Below, one piece after another: positions 1 through 13,934 of a stretch of DNA of 64,000 bases. Position 1 is the first letter of the stretch. Every line of letters starts with the position of its first letter. The notes beneath the pieces were generated by a model that ran no database searches, was not told the DNA's origin, and was given only the letters and a program-made list of their open reading frames with translations. This DNA is from Balanoglossus misakiensis. Lineage: Eukaryota > Hemichordata. The DNA is taken from the NCBI GenBank assembly GCA_040954595.2, contig CM082578.2, forward strand, positions 10,230,001 to 10,294,000. Direction: 5' to 3'. The position numbers and the translations under genes were made by a program.

Positions 1-3000
1 CACAGCTGTGCAGTCAGTACAGTAGCCTGTATGTACAGCCTTCAAAATTCACAGCAGGGAGGTTGGCAGTCTGCAATCGATGTCATTGAGAATTTAGGGG
101 CACGCCCACCATAATGGTGTGTCGGTTGTTGTCCTTTGTTCATATGTTCGAAAATGTTATTACATTAGGACTCGCCCATGCCGGGATTTTCAGTTTCGAT
201 GGAAAGAGCACGATGGCTTGCACTGTCTGCCATTTGTCAACTACATGTACTTCCGTATTTCTGTCATGATTAGAATCGCGGAGTACAGTGTTGTTCCGCG
301 TGTACCCGTTACATAACCGTATCATATCCCTTGTACTTGTAGGGTTTCATTTGCGATACAACCAATGTGTAAACCATGGGTGTACTGTACATACATGTTA
401 TACTTGAAAGTAAACAATAATGTGTTCATATCTTCCAAGATGGACTAGAATGTGACGTACATGTACTACAGTAGTGTGTCCTACCAGTACTGGTAATGAC
501 ATCTACAGACTCAGTAATCAATTCAATTTACAAGTAATTATGTCACACTAAACGGTCTTGTTCATTGATTTAAATCCTAATTTTTGAGTGATTTAACTGA
601 GAGCATTTTACCATTGATTTCTAACAGTTGGAACGCTCTCCATTATTGCTAAATCTGTTGTTCTGAACTCCATTAGTGTTAATATTTACCCGTAATTAGT
701 TGTACAAATATACTTTCAACTAGAATTTGCATGATTTTATTTCAGCGTTCCTTTTCAAATGTTGATGAACTACTTTGTTCAGTATACCATAGTAGATTTT
801 TCTTTCCAGTGCTTTTTCTTTTTCAGTGTTTTAATAAATATTACAGCTTATCAGAATCTATTTCAGCAACGTATAGATTTAGTATGGATTGTGTATATCC
901 TGACCTTCGATGGTTCATAGTGTTACTGTTACTGAGTCAGCTGCTCAGTCTGTCCAGAGTGTTCACATTTGCATATGTGATGACATGTGACTCACAGATG
1001 TTGATCTGAATTCTCATTGTGTGACAAAGAGTGAAGGACACTGCTGAAATTTCCAAAATTCAAGCCAGTTCAAATATAAAAATCAAATAGTACGATATGA
1101 GGTCACGTAGTAAGAATCTAAATGATTTTCCAGTATCTCTACAAAAAAGTGGAAGCAACCTTTTGAATTTGTAATACTAGGAGAATGAAATCTGCAGTCT
1201 TACATGCAATAATTGCTCCTAAAATGACAAGGAACATGTACATTGATATTGTATATTTTATTTTCCATTTGGCATTTAGCAAAATATACCATTGTTCCCA
1301 GACAAGTAGGGGTATGCTAATGTGTACAGTTCATTATGATTTAAATCAAAATCATATTTCAGTGCCTCAATTAGTCTGTCAGGAGACATCGATCATAATA
1401 TCAATTTTACTTGGCAATTAATTACTACAGCATATGATCTTATTGACGTATGACCTTATTTATTACCGAAAAGGAGGCTTTTTATAAATTAGTTTGAGAG
1501 CTTTCCTATTTGTCATCTGTGTGAGAAAACTATTGTGAAATCAAAAATGAATAGATGATAACAAGAGGATACACGCAGAATAAGTAGGATCGGATATTTC
1601 TTTTGTGAGGGATCATTGTTGAAAGGTAATGTTCTCATCACCTGAGAGATACCCCAGATGAGTTATGCTGTAAACCGACAGGGAGATAGATTTCACCAAG
1701 TTTTCTAATATTTATCGATACTGTTGAATAATGTATGGCATACATTTTATGCTGGAGCATCATTTGAAAACCGCACTTGTAATAATGCGTGTGTTGTCGT
1801 CCATGGGTAGTACAGTGACACAGATATGTCTAATAAAGGTCTAGTGACCATGACCACTGCACAATGATGAACTGTCAGTTTTCATCAAACCTTTACTAAT
1901 GTTTTTCAGACGGCATTTATTCCCCTATTTTCTATCAAATTTCACTTTGTGCAAAAGTCACTTTTCTTCAGTAATTACTTAAATTTTGTAATTAGATGGC
2001 AATTTTATGTGAGGCAGCTGTAATAATATTCTAGGCTTTGCATCTCTCCGGTGATTTAAAAAAAAACTGATACAGAGCTCCTTAAATTTTTCCTCCTGCT
2101 TTAATACACGTATTGCGCACATCATTTTGTCTATTCAAACAGTAGAATAGTTAACTTGTTTTGTTCGGGAGGTGGGGGGGGGATTCCTCTTGATGTATAG
2201 TATTAACCTAGGTGGAACACTATATTTTTTCTGGTGGTATGCTGTGTTTTTCTTGTGTGTTTTTGTCAGTTTTCACAGCTTGGTTGCATTACTGATACAT
2301 GATGCCCTGAATTAGCATGAAACATGATAATTACAGGCAATTTCCGATGACAGCAAGTCAGGGACATCAATGAATAATTAAAAGCAGATTTCACTTTAAA
2401 TTGGGAGCATAGAACAGAGTGTTCAATCTACTTTGTTGCCGATGATGCTGTATCATGAAATTTTCTTTAGCTAATATCCAATTTCACTACAGACACTATA
2501 GGCTAGATCTATTCTTCAAGCATCTATTCCCTGTACAAGTATCTAATCACAAACACACAATATTTTTCCACTCAGGAGGAATGATACACTGTGAATAACG
2601 TAACCATAATCCATATGTTTAATTACAAACTTTCTCCTATGGGATTGAATTAAATTAGATTTCTCATTTCCTTCTCCAATTACTTGGTGAAATTGTTGCC
2701 TTATAATGTTTACGTGAGTTTACCGGTCTTGAAAATAGAGAGCAGAAACTGAGACCTTGTTTCATATTTTCTAATCAGCAAGGCAGAAAATATTTATCGG
2801 TGGCTGGTCAGAGCGATGAAAATCTACAGGAGGAAAATTTAATCACGTTATTTAGCTCTGAATTATCTTGCCATTACTTATGTTCACTTCATGTGAAGAT
2901 TTTGAGATCTCGACTGTGAACATGTAGTGTAATGTGCATTGTAATGCAATATGTGTGGCAATGTAATGTATAATGTAATGCAACACTTTGCAAAACGGCA

Positions 3001-4017
3001 ACAATAATCCACTCCAATATTGCAATTTTACATGTAATTGCATACAGGTGTGCAGATACCAGCAATTTTGTTATTGATGAGTAAGCCAGTAAATTTATTT
3101 TACTTGGTGTCCTCAAATCATTTCACCCAAGTCTCCCACTTGCATGCCAAAGTAATCAGGTATGGAAACTGCAATTAATCCTTTCGCCGACCCCTGGGTG
3201 ACTTGTGAAGTTTTCTTCCAAATAGAGTCCAAAAGGTTAATATGTTATGTTCCCAAATCTAAAGCAAAAACAATAAGTGTTTCCTTGTATAGCATGCTGG
3301 CAATACACTTGTCACCCTTACCGCAAAGAGTGCAAATGACCTCTCATATACTGGTGGTACATGTATACATGTACTAAGTTATTTTTAACATCACATTACC
3401 ACACACATACATTTAGTGTAGGTACATACGGTATATAGTGCAATACATACTCAAACTGGTCTATATACCGGTATAGTGGCCAGGGACTTTCCAAACTGGC
3501 TGTTATGCCCTTTTATTATAGACAGGTAAATTAACGCAATGTAAATTGCACAAGGACTGTAACAAAGTGGCTACTATAAAATATAGACAAGTTTCCACTA
3601 TAATACAGGCACAGCAATACAGTGAGCAATTTTCACTTGTACATTGGACACACATGTACACAATGTACCCAACCAGCAACCCATAAATTTCTAGACTACT
3701 ACTATCTGTTGTCAATATCTAATCAAATTTCAGCTGATGGCTGTCAGATATTCTTATGATAGTAAAAGTGTGCTGTTTATAAACCTGTGTTCAAAATATC
3801 ATTGCCCATACATGTAGGTCATTGAGGATTTTCTCCAATTAATCCCCAATCCTGTATATTTGTTATTTGTGGGTTATTCATGACTGTAGGGGCAAAAGTG
3901 GAGTGTGGTTCTGAGCACAGAAGTCAATGTACACCTACAATACATCAGGCATCATTAGTGAAAACGTAAGGTACATCATCCAGTTCATTTCAGTTCTGTT
4001 CATTTGTATCATTGCAG
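1..4017. other. No gene recognised; probably phosphatase intron or upstream DNA
   Basis: This AT-rich stretch precedes the first recognisable phosphatase exon. No reading frame in it resembles the N-terminal region expected for PPM1H/J/M proteins, and the short open frames look random. Since the exon at 4018 begins inside a codon behind a proper acceptor, at least one coding exon lies further 5'. It is either here as a short exon I could not identify, or left of the window. Words such as TACATGTA recur, but I see no element with clear ends. Confidence 0.6.
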
Positions 4018-6892
4018 AGTGATAAATGCTGGCAAAACCATATACAACGAAGACCAAGCTGCCATCGGCGTGTTTCATCTGACTCCTTACGGGAGTGAAG
4101 GAGCAAGAAACAGTCCAACAAAGCCCCCTGGGAACACCACTACAGATGAGAACACCACTACAGACGGTGGCACCTCTACAGACGGCAGCACAGCCAATAC
4201 AGACACTTCGTCAAGAGAAAACTCTCTGGTAAACATCGCAGTCACTGTCCTTGGTGGCTGACGTTTGTTTTAGCTACTACAGTAACTGTAGTTTGTGATA
4301 GGGTGTTTTGAATTCCATTTTATGCCCCATATGTCGAGTAGAGTACAATATTTGACCAGGAGATATTCCCTGAGCACAAGAATGAAAGTCTGACCTAATG
4401 CCTGAGCTATATTATATAAAGACTGAGTTTAGTTTCTAATGTACGGTGGCTGTCCTGAGATTCAGTTTATTGTGCATACCTTAATGTGTTCACATAAATC
4501 TGACTCGCTCTTTTGCTCCATCTGCCTGTACAGGACGCAGAAGACAACTCGTACACCTATTTCGCCATCTTCGACGGCCACGCGGGTCACGCGGCGGCAG
4601 TCACGGCCGTGCATACCTTACACAAACATATCTATGAACACCTCAGTCCTATGGCCCACCTGATCACCTCAGCCAGTGGCGTCACTCATGCCAATGGAAG
4701 TTCATCCCACAGCCACGATGACCGATACCACGCAAAGGCCTGTAAGTGGCCGTTTGCTGAAAAGGATCTCCCTGTGGAGAGTGTTGTCAGCGGTGCATTG
4801 GAAAATTCCTTCTGGTTAATGGTGAGTGTGATTTCTTCTGTAGTACTCTCCCAATCTGCCACCCACTGTCTGTTGTGATCAGAGTGTTTTTTCCCAAGCA
4901 GTGATCAGAATGGGACTACCACATGGCGCTACCTTGTTCTTGTCTGATTCATTATGACAAATGTTTATGTTATGCAGATGTTGCACAACTTTCTTTTGAT
5001 TCCGTGCAAAGCAGTATTGATTTAAGGTGATGCAGAAGAGATACATGTAATAGAGTTATGCAATCAACGGGGAAAAAAGAATGTTAAATATATATAACAA
5101 AATATGAATGGTGTGTCTGTTACAAATGACTAATTTTTTGTGACATAATTGAGTTGAAATAAAAGAATATCAAGCTTATTGGCCTTGAACCATTTCAGGA
5201 TGAAGAACTTGGACAAGAAAAGATGAGTTATCGCATAGCAGGTGGATGCACTGTGCTCGTTGCAATCTTCTTGCGCGGAAAGTTGTATGTTGCAAATGCT
5301 GGCGATTCAAGGTAAGGCTTTAATTTTCTGTGTTTCAATGATTATTACAGACTTCGTAGATGTGCAAAAATCAAACATCACTTGTGTGCATACGTGACCT
5401 TGTGTCCTATCACATCAGCAGTAATTCTTGGGTATATCACTCTTCCTGCATGTGTGACATCACTTCCTGTATGTGTGACATCACTTCCTGTATGTGTCAA
5501 TCATTTCAGAGCAATCATATCAAGAGGCGATGACATCATTGAGATGTCGCACGAGTACACGCCCAGTACTGAGAGGCAGAGAATCCAACAGTTGGCTTAT
5601 CAGCAGCCCTGTTTGCTGGACAACGAATTTACACATCTGGAATTTCAGAAAAGGATTTACAGGAAGGATGTCGGCAAGAGAATTCTGTACAGGGACCAAC
5701 ACATGACGGGATGGTAATTATATAGTTACGGCAGTCACTTTTTTTTTCCAAAACCATATTTTCATGATGCAGATAACTTTATTAATTTTGATAACTTTAT
5801 TTGACTTCCAGGGCATATAAGACGATTACATTAGAAGACACCAAATTCCCGCTGATATACGGCGACGGAAAGAAGTCGCGCATGTTGGCAACGATAGGTG
5901 TGACCAGGGGGTTTGGAGACCATGAACTCAAAGTACACGAGACGAACATTTACCTCAAACCATTCCTTAGCCCCATTCCAGAGGTGAGTGCAATATACAC
6001 TTGGCACATACCATTTGTTGAACAACCGTGTGCAGAAATGAAATATGCTTCCCAGTACATGGTGAAAGTTCAGACTCCTAATAACAATTCCTAAACTTAT
6101 TGTGTATGTAATGGCAGGTGATGGTGTACGACTTATTAGACAATGAACACACAGAGAATGATGTGCTCATCATGGGATCTGATGGGCTGTGGGATATTCT
6201 GTCCAATCAGGAGGCAGCTGACATTGTGAAAGACATCCTGGAGAACTTTCCCCCAGGTGACATGAGCAGGTGCGTAGTCTTGAGTGGAAAGGACTTGTAG
6301 TGATGTATAGCTGAGCATTAACTCTGCTCCTGGAAAGGACCGGAATTTTAAATCACTCCTAGAAAGTCTTTGCATGTTCTGGAAGACCTATAGTCACCCC
6401 TGGAAAATGCTGGATGTTTAATCAATCGCCTGTGCTATCATAAAATGTTAATGTCCCGATAAAAAATCCCTCTGAGTATAGCACTGGTAATTTGGGTCAT
6501 TAGATTGGATCTGCTTGATTCATTGGTGTGATATGTAATTTTCAGCCATGTCTGATGTTTATATGAGTGCCTCTTTATAAGCTGCAGACTTTTCTGATAA
6601 TTTGGTGAAATTATACGGAAGTGCAGGATTCTTAACTGTAACTGGTGAAGGGAGGGAGCCAGCGAAATGAGTTGTGTGAACTTTGACCTTGTCTTGTAGG
6701 TACGCCTCGGCCGCCCAAGAGCTGGTGATGCAGGCCAGGGGGATCTTGAAGCAGCGCGGCTGGAGAACCATGAACGACACCAGGCAGGCGTCCAACGACG
6801 ACATCACAGTGTTTGTCATTCCGCTGCATTGCCATGGCAGCCTGTCCTCGCAGAGCAGTCTCACCGAGTCGCAGGACGCCTTGCCGACTTAA
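4018..6892 (+). CDS. PPM1M: PP2C-type Ser/Thr protein phosphatase, PPM1H/J/M group (5' partial)
   Basis: A metal-dependent (Mn/Mg) protein phosphatase that removes phosphate from Ser/Thr. Coding exons by splice sites and phase: 4018-4228, 4534-4821, 5199-5311, 5510-5713, 5812-5983, 6118-6269, 6700-6892, giving 443 residues plus a missing N-terminus. The PP2C metal and phosphate motifs appear in order: VINAGKTIYNEDQ, FAIFDGHAGHAAAV, YVANAGDSRAII, MLATIGVTRGFGDHELKV, LIMGSDGLWDILSNQE and NDDITVFVIP. Blocks such as EFTHLEF and LYRDQHMTGWAYKT are characteristic of the PPM1H/J/M subgroup and not of PPM1A/B. The first exon ends in a Thr/Asp/Ser-rich stretch (about 4126-4215), a probable disordered insert between core strands. 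An invertebrate gene may be ancestral to vertebrate H, J and M; the symbol PPM1M rests on the adjacent WDR82 and GLYCTK. Family assignment is firm, the exact paralogue is not. Confidence 0.93.
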
Positions 6893-9872
6893 AACGCACG
6901 TTCAAGCAATCACACTATCCTGTGAAGCGTCCGTCAAGGAGCTGAGGCACATTGTATATCTGGTCAGATAACCTGAACCTTGGGACTGCATTCATTGTTG
7001 TAGTTGAGTGTGTACTTTCCCCACACAAAGAAGCATCTGTGTGCCCTGAATGATGGGAAAAATGTCAGTCCCCATATTGGTGTACATGTATTCGCAAGCA
7101 TGTTTATAAAGCATAGCCCTCACTCAGTATTGTTGGTAAATAATCATTGGCTTAGGTATGTGTATCTGGACTATAAGTGTAGTACATGTACTGTACTGTG
7201 TTTTTTGAATGTTGTGTTAGACTATAAAAATATCAATTTTCATTTAATGTTGTAGCAAAAATATCAAAAACAATGATCAGATATAATTCATTATGCATTT
7301 ATTTACAGTTTGAAAGATATTTTTTCTATTTTATTTTCACATTTGCAGATGATTTTGATTATATATTGATATTTTCATACATCCTTCAAGTACAATGACA
7401 GAATTCCGACACTTCAAGTTGCAGTACTCAAACGCCCCTGTGGTGAAAATATGCAAAATGGACAAGGATTTCCCCAAATTTCATGTTTTATACCTCAATC
7501 AAAGTGCAGCCTTTCATTCTGTTACTCAAGCAGTGGCTGGCTGGTTCTGTTGTCCTTTAGGGGGTGAATTAACGGCATGCGCACTTGGTGTTTGGACTGA
7601 GTTTAACCTGAAAATGGTTTCAGGAAGCTTTACTTTACCCAGGCATGACTTTACACAGCACGGAGTATTTCTTGAAGACTGCATCAAATTGAAGACCGAG
7701 TCATTTCGAACACCTCAAGATCAAGAGAGAATTTTTATGTTGTGCTAATGTTTTGGAAGTTTTTAAAAATGTTTTTGTTATCTTTTTTTTAAAACTTGTA
7801 TTCATATTTCAATTTTCTTTGAACACTCCTGCCAAATAGCCCTGTACACCAGTGTACCCTCTAAGCCCATATGACTTGCCACTAAGACTCAACAAACTCA
7901 CTGGCGACTCAAGAAAATTATCCACACTACATGCAAAGGTATAGGGCTGACTCAGAGAAATTTCTAGAAATCCTCAAATTGACGCAAAGCTTTTAAAAAT
8001 TATGTTTGTCAGAGGGCACACTGTACTGCTGTATACATACACATGAAAGATTCCTGGTTTAAAGGGGTGGGGCTGTCTTTAACGAGTCAATCTTGAGATG
8101 TTACATGGTTTTAAGTTTGCTTGCATTGTTCTGAACGCACACATGCAACATTTTACCGTTTCGTTGTTTTTTCTGTAGAATTTCAACCCCTGGTGATTGG
8201 AATTGGATATGCTATATTCTTTCTTATTCAAATATTTTCCCTCGGCAACCATTGCCTAGCAACTTGAATTAATCGGTATCACCTTCAAGAAGCAAACTCT
8301 GATTAACTTTTATTAATCTGCTTGTATAAAGATATTATGGCCCAGCCAGTTTATGAATACATAGATAATCATGATGCTGACAAAATGAATTTTATGTTTG
8401 ATCTTTTACAAATCACTGTGCAATATTATACACGTATTATCCAGTTTCCATTTAAAAGTTTGTATGTTTTTTTTTAAAAAAATGCTATCACTAGAGTCTT
8501 CCCAGACTGTGTGTCTCATTGTAAGCAAGACTGTTGAATAGAAACAGAAGAAGTTAGTCTCAAGAACTGTAGTTGGCGCTCTTAGTCATAGTACAGTATA
8601 ATATAAAACCCTTTCTGTTTTCCTGAATTCCGACGTGACTGACATAATGGCAATAATTCACCAATGTGACAGCTATACATATGTATTTGAATTAGATCTA
8701 TGCATTATAATTTTTAGATAAGTTAATTCTGGGAGTGAGTGAGCGAGTGGTTGGGTGGGGATGGGGTATGAGGATGATTTTGTAAATAGGGCCAAAGTCA
8801 TTCCTGAGAGCAGTTTAAGAAGAGGGTTAATTGCCTGATTGGATGTTGGATGAGAATAGAGAGTGACCAGCAAAAGTGGGTGTTACTTTATATGTAATTT
8901 GCTTCATCCAGTGATTGCTGTCTTCTGTAAAATTGTTTCCAGGTGTTTTTCCCCCTCAAGCTACTCTGCAGCTTGCACTCAACTGATGCAGGGTATTTGA
9001 GATGTTTATTTCTTTCAATTTCATCTTGAAACTTAACAAAATATGACTTCATTATCGTGTTGAAACTATTTAATCAGGTCAGGTGCAGTTGCCTTGGTGA
9101 TCAGTTATCAGTATTTGTATGCTATCGTAGTTTACATCTGATTTTATGTGAAATGTAATGTTTTCTCTAATTTCCGGCCAGAATCTCCCTGCAGGATACC
9201 TTTCGCCACCATGGTTTGGTCCAAATCTATTGTTTTCAATGTAAAGTCGGGCCTGTACACAGAGAAATGGGTGAGAGGTTTAAAGTCATGTTGACTGTTA
9301 GTGGTATAACTATGGAGTTCCTGATAAAAAATAGGAAGTTTGTTACTCATGAATTTGTGTATGTCCACCTGGTTGCAAACCAGGAATCTTGGCCAATCAA
9401 CTCAAATCATCAGAAACCGGTGGCTTTTGACATTGTCCTGTTAGATCATTCAAAATGATGCAGGCTGTGTACATTGGTCAGTCAAGTTCCTTCAATCTGA
9501 CAATTTACTTTTTTTCACCAAAATAAACTGGACCCCTCTGATCTTTGCAACTTGTTTATTAAAACTCTGTATTAAACTCCTGCGGCCTAGGCCTACTCTG
9601 GCGACTGGTCATTATAGCATTGTACATTGTATCCAAGATCTGTTTGCATTTAACATATAATACATGGACATTAATAAATTTGCCTTGTCACAAAGTAAGC
9701 CTTATACCCAAGCAAATGGATACTGTATAGTTTAGGTTTATTGAAAGTACTTGTACAAAATGGTTTTGTATGTTTCATGTAAATTTCATAAGATATATAC
9801 GTAACATTTTTCTATGTCAATTTGTATCTGTACTGCAGCTATTTTGTTAGCCATCAATGGTAATTTAATAAA
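6893..9872 (+). other. Phosphatase 3' flank, probable long 3' UTR
   Basis: No conserved coding exon is visible. The region is AT-rich and ends with possible plus-strand poly(A) signals AATAAA at 9522-9527 and 9867-9872, consistent with a long 3' UTR facing the end of WDR82. A 117-codon open frame at 7395-7748 has no recognisable family and no splice context. Confidence 0.4.
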
Positions 9873-10115
9873 AAGACATGTATAAATGTAAGAAATGCAT
9901 AGCTTTGTGAGAGCAGATGTGAATTACAAGTATCTCATTTATAGCATTTGTCTGTGAAGATTGTCTAGATGCTGCTATTTTCAGGACCTGGGAATTTTCA
10001 GAATGTTTCTCGCAGAGGTCCCATTCAAAATACTTTTCCCCTTTTAGCAATAAACAGCACACTACACTATATGGAAGAAAGACAGAACACAATTGGCAAC
10101 TAGTGTAAGAAAACT

Positions 10116-10121
10116 TTTATT
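10116..10121 (-). promoter_or_regulatory. Candidate poly(A) signal of WDR82
   Basis: AATAAA on the minus strand (tttatt on plus), about 1.25 kb past the WDR82 stop. The nearest plus-strand signal lies about 250 bases away, so the two convergent transcripts would end without overlapping. Confidence 0.4.
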
Positions 10122-11371
10122 TGACTATGAAATAAATGCTTTTCTCAATATTTATACAAAAAAACAAAAACAAAAGAAAATCAGACAACTTACAGAACAT
10201 GATGTCACCACAAACAACGAAGTGAGGACATCACTGAAATGAACACTTCTGTATCTCTGTATAAGATGCATAATGACCACATCAAAAATATAGGTTGGCA
10301 GTTTTATGAAATAAAACAGTAACACACAGAAAGCAGGCCAAAGAAATACCTGCAACAGAATAAATGCTGATAAAATGATCTCTAAGGACTATTTCAGAGA
10401 GGTCTGGTAATTTCTACTATAGAATGAAAGTTGGAAGATGAACAGGTTGTAATGTGTAATGCTGAAGATTCTGGTCTGATAAGTACGTCTTTTAAAAAAT
10501 ATTTTACACAGAAAAGTTGGCTCTAAGAAGAGGAAGAGTCCAGAAGAACTCAAATCCTGTTTTCCACACATACATGTAATGCCCCCTACCCCTTTGAAGA
10601 CTCATGCATTGTCAAACGATACAGTCAGACACTGTAAAAGGTGTTGATCAACAAAAACACAGAAAATCTGGGTATGAACAAAATCCAACCTCATAGTCCC
10701 GATTCACAAACCAATGAACAATCTCTTTCTAAGTTTTCATCCATGATTGCAGTCCATTGGCAAAAATTACTCCAAAAAAAATAGAAACATGTCTTTGTAA
10801 GATTTTAACCAAACAACTGATTCGACAATTTTATAAAAATCAATGATGTCTGCTTGATTGAATCAAATCTCCTGGTCCCAATACCTAACATAACACGACA
10901 ATCCTTTTACCGTTTCCACTCTTGTAACATCTTACCCTTTTCAGGAAAAGAGCTAACAAATAAAAATCTCCACAACATTTTCTCACTTTACTTCGAGTCC
11001 AAGCAATGCCAGTCCGACCCCCGACCCCAGCAAACACCAACACTTAAGCCCCTGATTGAAAAGAAACCCTTTTCTTCTGTGTATCGTTTGGTGTGCGAGC
11101 TACACCTGCTGAAAGCGACGGAGTTGAAGCCAAATATTGCAGTAGGTGAAACGGATCAGCCTAACTATTAAAGCACTTGCGCTTTGGATTACGATGTATA
11201 GGATGTGATGAATGAATGATGACACAAGGTGGATATAAATAGATATACATGTGCACGAAACATGTTGACTGAATACGTGAACAGAGCTGTGTCTACTAAA
11301 CAACCGACCACTGACAGACTCGCAACAAGCTATGTACAAAGCGGTTCTCCTGAACTCCAGGTGGGCCTGGG

Positions 11372-13934
11372 TCACTCTTCGATGCTCGGTAGCCAGAATT
11401 CCTGTGGGCAAACGAAAATAAATTTGCAAGTTAGCATACGAATGAATGTACATGCATGTATTTTCAGTCATGCATGCTAGACGAGTGCACGAGTCAGGTA
11501 TACGTCGTTGCACATTGAGACAGGACAGGTTTGAAGGATTAAAATCAACAGTTTGCTTACCATATCGTGCGAGGTGGTTGCTAACATCATGTATTTGGGA
11601 TTGAATTGGACGCATTGCGCTGGGCCGCCATGTTTTGATTCGAGAACTGCTGTTTTGCTGCCGTTTTCTGCATTCCACACGTGTATTTTTCCATCTTGGG
11701 ACCCTGGCCGTGAAACAGGTAAACACAGCTTTTAATATTTCCATAAATCACAAGTTCTCAGTCTCAAAAGTATACTTCTTATCAGAGCTTAATATTCTGC
11801 AACTTTCAATAAACCAGAAATATGTCACATTCCTCACCTGCAATAACAAACTGTGAATCTGGACTGAACGACGCCTCTAACACCAAACCTTTAGTGTTCA
11901 TGTGTCCCTGAAATGAAATGAAGGGAAGGTAAAGAACATTTTCATAGACAGAAGAACGTTCTATTGTCTATGTCATCAAATACAATTGTAAAAAAGTGAA
12001 GACGTCACAATGACAAATACCGCCCAAAGAGAGGGGAGAGATACTGACCATGAAAGTCTGTAGTGGGTTCCCTGTGAACGCGTCGATCAGTCTGATCACA
12101 GCGCCGTTGGTTGAGATGAGCACCATTTTACCGTCAGCGCTGAACTTCAGACCTGTCCAGTCACAGTCCCTGTCGGGTTGTAACCTGAATGTTGTGAATG
12201 GACCCTAAAGCAACGGAGAAGAGATAATTTAAGTATGCTGGTATGGTCAAAGGTTTCTCCATAACTTGCTGGAACTGTAGTCATATGCTTGATTAAAATT
12301 ATCAGGTACATGTGACTCCAAATTCTGCCTCACAAATGGACATACAAACAACCTGAATAATAATTACGGGATGATGATAGAAGACATACTCACCTTATCA
12401 AATGATCTGAGATCATAGAGTTTGATCATTTCTGAGTTGATGCCCGCACCAAATATTAATCCCTCTGGATCAAACGAACACACTGGACGGCCTTGGAGGT
12501 GCATTAAACCCTACAGAGAAATCAAAATTCAAGAAGTTAAAACTCATGGATTGGAGGTGTTGGGTATGACATCACACAAAATGACAGTCCTAACAACAGC
12601 CACACTGAAAATAGCGCCCTCTTGTGATAGATATGTCAAGCAACACAGTTTCATCATTCTTCGTAGACCATTGTAGAGAGGTTTCTTACCTGGCAATTTG
12701 GAGACCTAAGATCCCACAGCCTGATGGTTTTATCTAGTGACCCCGAGAGAAAAGTGTCATCCACTGGTGACATGCTTAGGCTTACAACTCTGCAGAGAAA
12801 AAGCAAAAGATCAGTGATAAGCGGTGTTTACTGTTGTAATGTACATGGAAAACAATTTGATCATCAGTGATACACAATATATTAAAGCTTCAAACTTTGC
12901 CATATTAAATTGAGTAATACAGCAGAAAGAGCGTCACTTACTTTTTTGTATGCCCGTGGAAATATCTGATGTATTTGTTGTCGTGGAGTGAAAGATATCG
13001 GATTGTATCGTCTATTTTGTTTGAGCTGTATACCACAGTGTTGGCAGCGTGTGTGTATCGGATCAAATCTACGCCATACTTTTTGCTAAATAGAGTTCTC
13101 TTGGGTCTGAAAAAATAGGAAATTAATTCGGTGAGACATGGTGTGGAGCATCACATGATTATCCAGTTATATGCCCAGACTGTCTGCTATATACTAAGTT
13201 ACCCTGTATGATGTAAATTTTAGTGATTGCCATTGTAGTGTAAATTGTGACAGACCTCACCTGGTTGTGAACTTTGAGGACACAACCTTTCATAACAAGA
13301 CAATTAGGTGCGATCTTGTTTTGAAGAATACAAGTTCGCTATTGCAGATTTTATAGTGTCGCCAGTGACACCACCAACATTCACAGCAGAGGCTTGTACT
13401 CAGTCGTATTTGGGCTCCCATTCCAAGTCAGCTCTGTGCTATAGCATAGGTGCTGGCTTGGTGAAATGGAGCCCACATGCAACTGTCAGTGTGTCTGTGG
13501 TTATACATGCAAACTGATTAATGCATGTTTCCAGAAATATACTGGTAGTTTGGTGTGCTAAGTGATGACGCCACCTCATCAACTTGTGGACAGAATATGG
13601 CATACTTGAAGGAGGAAAGTGCGTCGAGATTACATTGTGACGATCTGTCGAAGAGGGCGCCAAAGATATTCAGAGCCCCGGAACACTACAATATGTGTGT
13701 ACATTTCACCTGTCAACGAAATCTTGTGAAAGCTCAATTGTGCATTTCGGGTCACAATATGCAAACTTACTTTCCCTCTTGACAATCGTATATTACGATA
13801 GAATCATCGTCACTACTCGACACCAGAGTTTCGCCATTCGACGCGAAATCCACACTGTTTATACGGTCCGTGTTTTGATCTCGGAACATCTTTGCGACTC
13901 GAAAACTTCGCATTACAACGTCCGTGAGCTTCAT
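11372..13934 (-). CDS. WDR82: WDR82, WD40 subunit of Set1 H3K4 methyltransferase / PNUTS-PP1 complexes
   Basis: WDR82 is a seven-bladed WD40 propeller. It recruits SETD1A/B to Ser5-phosphorylated RNA polymerase II and also works in PNUTS-PP1 transcription termination (family knowledge). Coding exons in transcript order: 13934-13771, 13106-12942, 12789-12690, 12510-12394, 12204-12049, 11907-11838, 11703-11561, 11401-11372. They sum to 945 nt, 314 aa, against 313 in human. The start [18 protein letters not shown] is the conserved N-terminus. Blade signatures include [52 protein letters not shown] and [15 protein letters not shown]. The last exon is tiny (EFWLPSIEE then stop) and matches the conserved C-terminal tail. 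All phases agree and no lesion is seen. The 5' end faces GLYCTK across about 0.9 kb, so a shared promoter is likely. Confidence 0.97.

Noticed and set aside
7395-7748. 117-codon open frame after the phosphatase
   Set aside because: It has no recognisable motif or splice context and lies in a probable 3' UTR. I would need cross-species conservation to accept it.
11100-11744. 214-codon minus-strand open frame
   Set aside because: It is an out-of-frame reading across the last WDR82 exons and introns. The true frame is spliced and matches WDR82 to its C-terminus.
11372-13934. let-7 microRNA in a WDR82 intron, as in human
   Set aside because: I looked for the let-7 seed in sense with WDR82 (ctacctc on the plus strand) and saw none in these introns.
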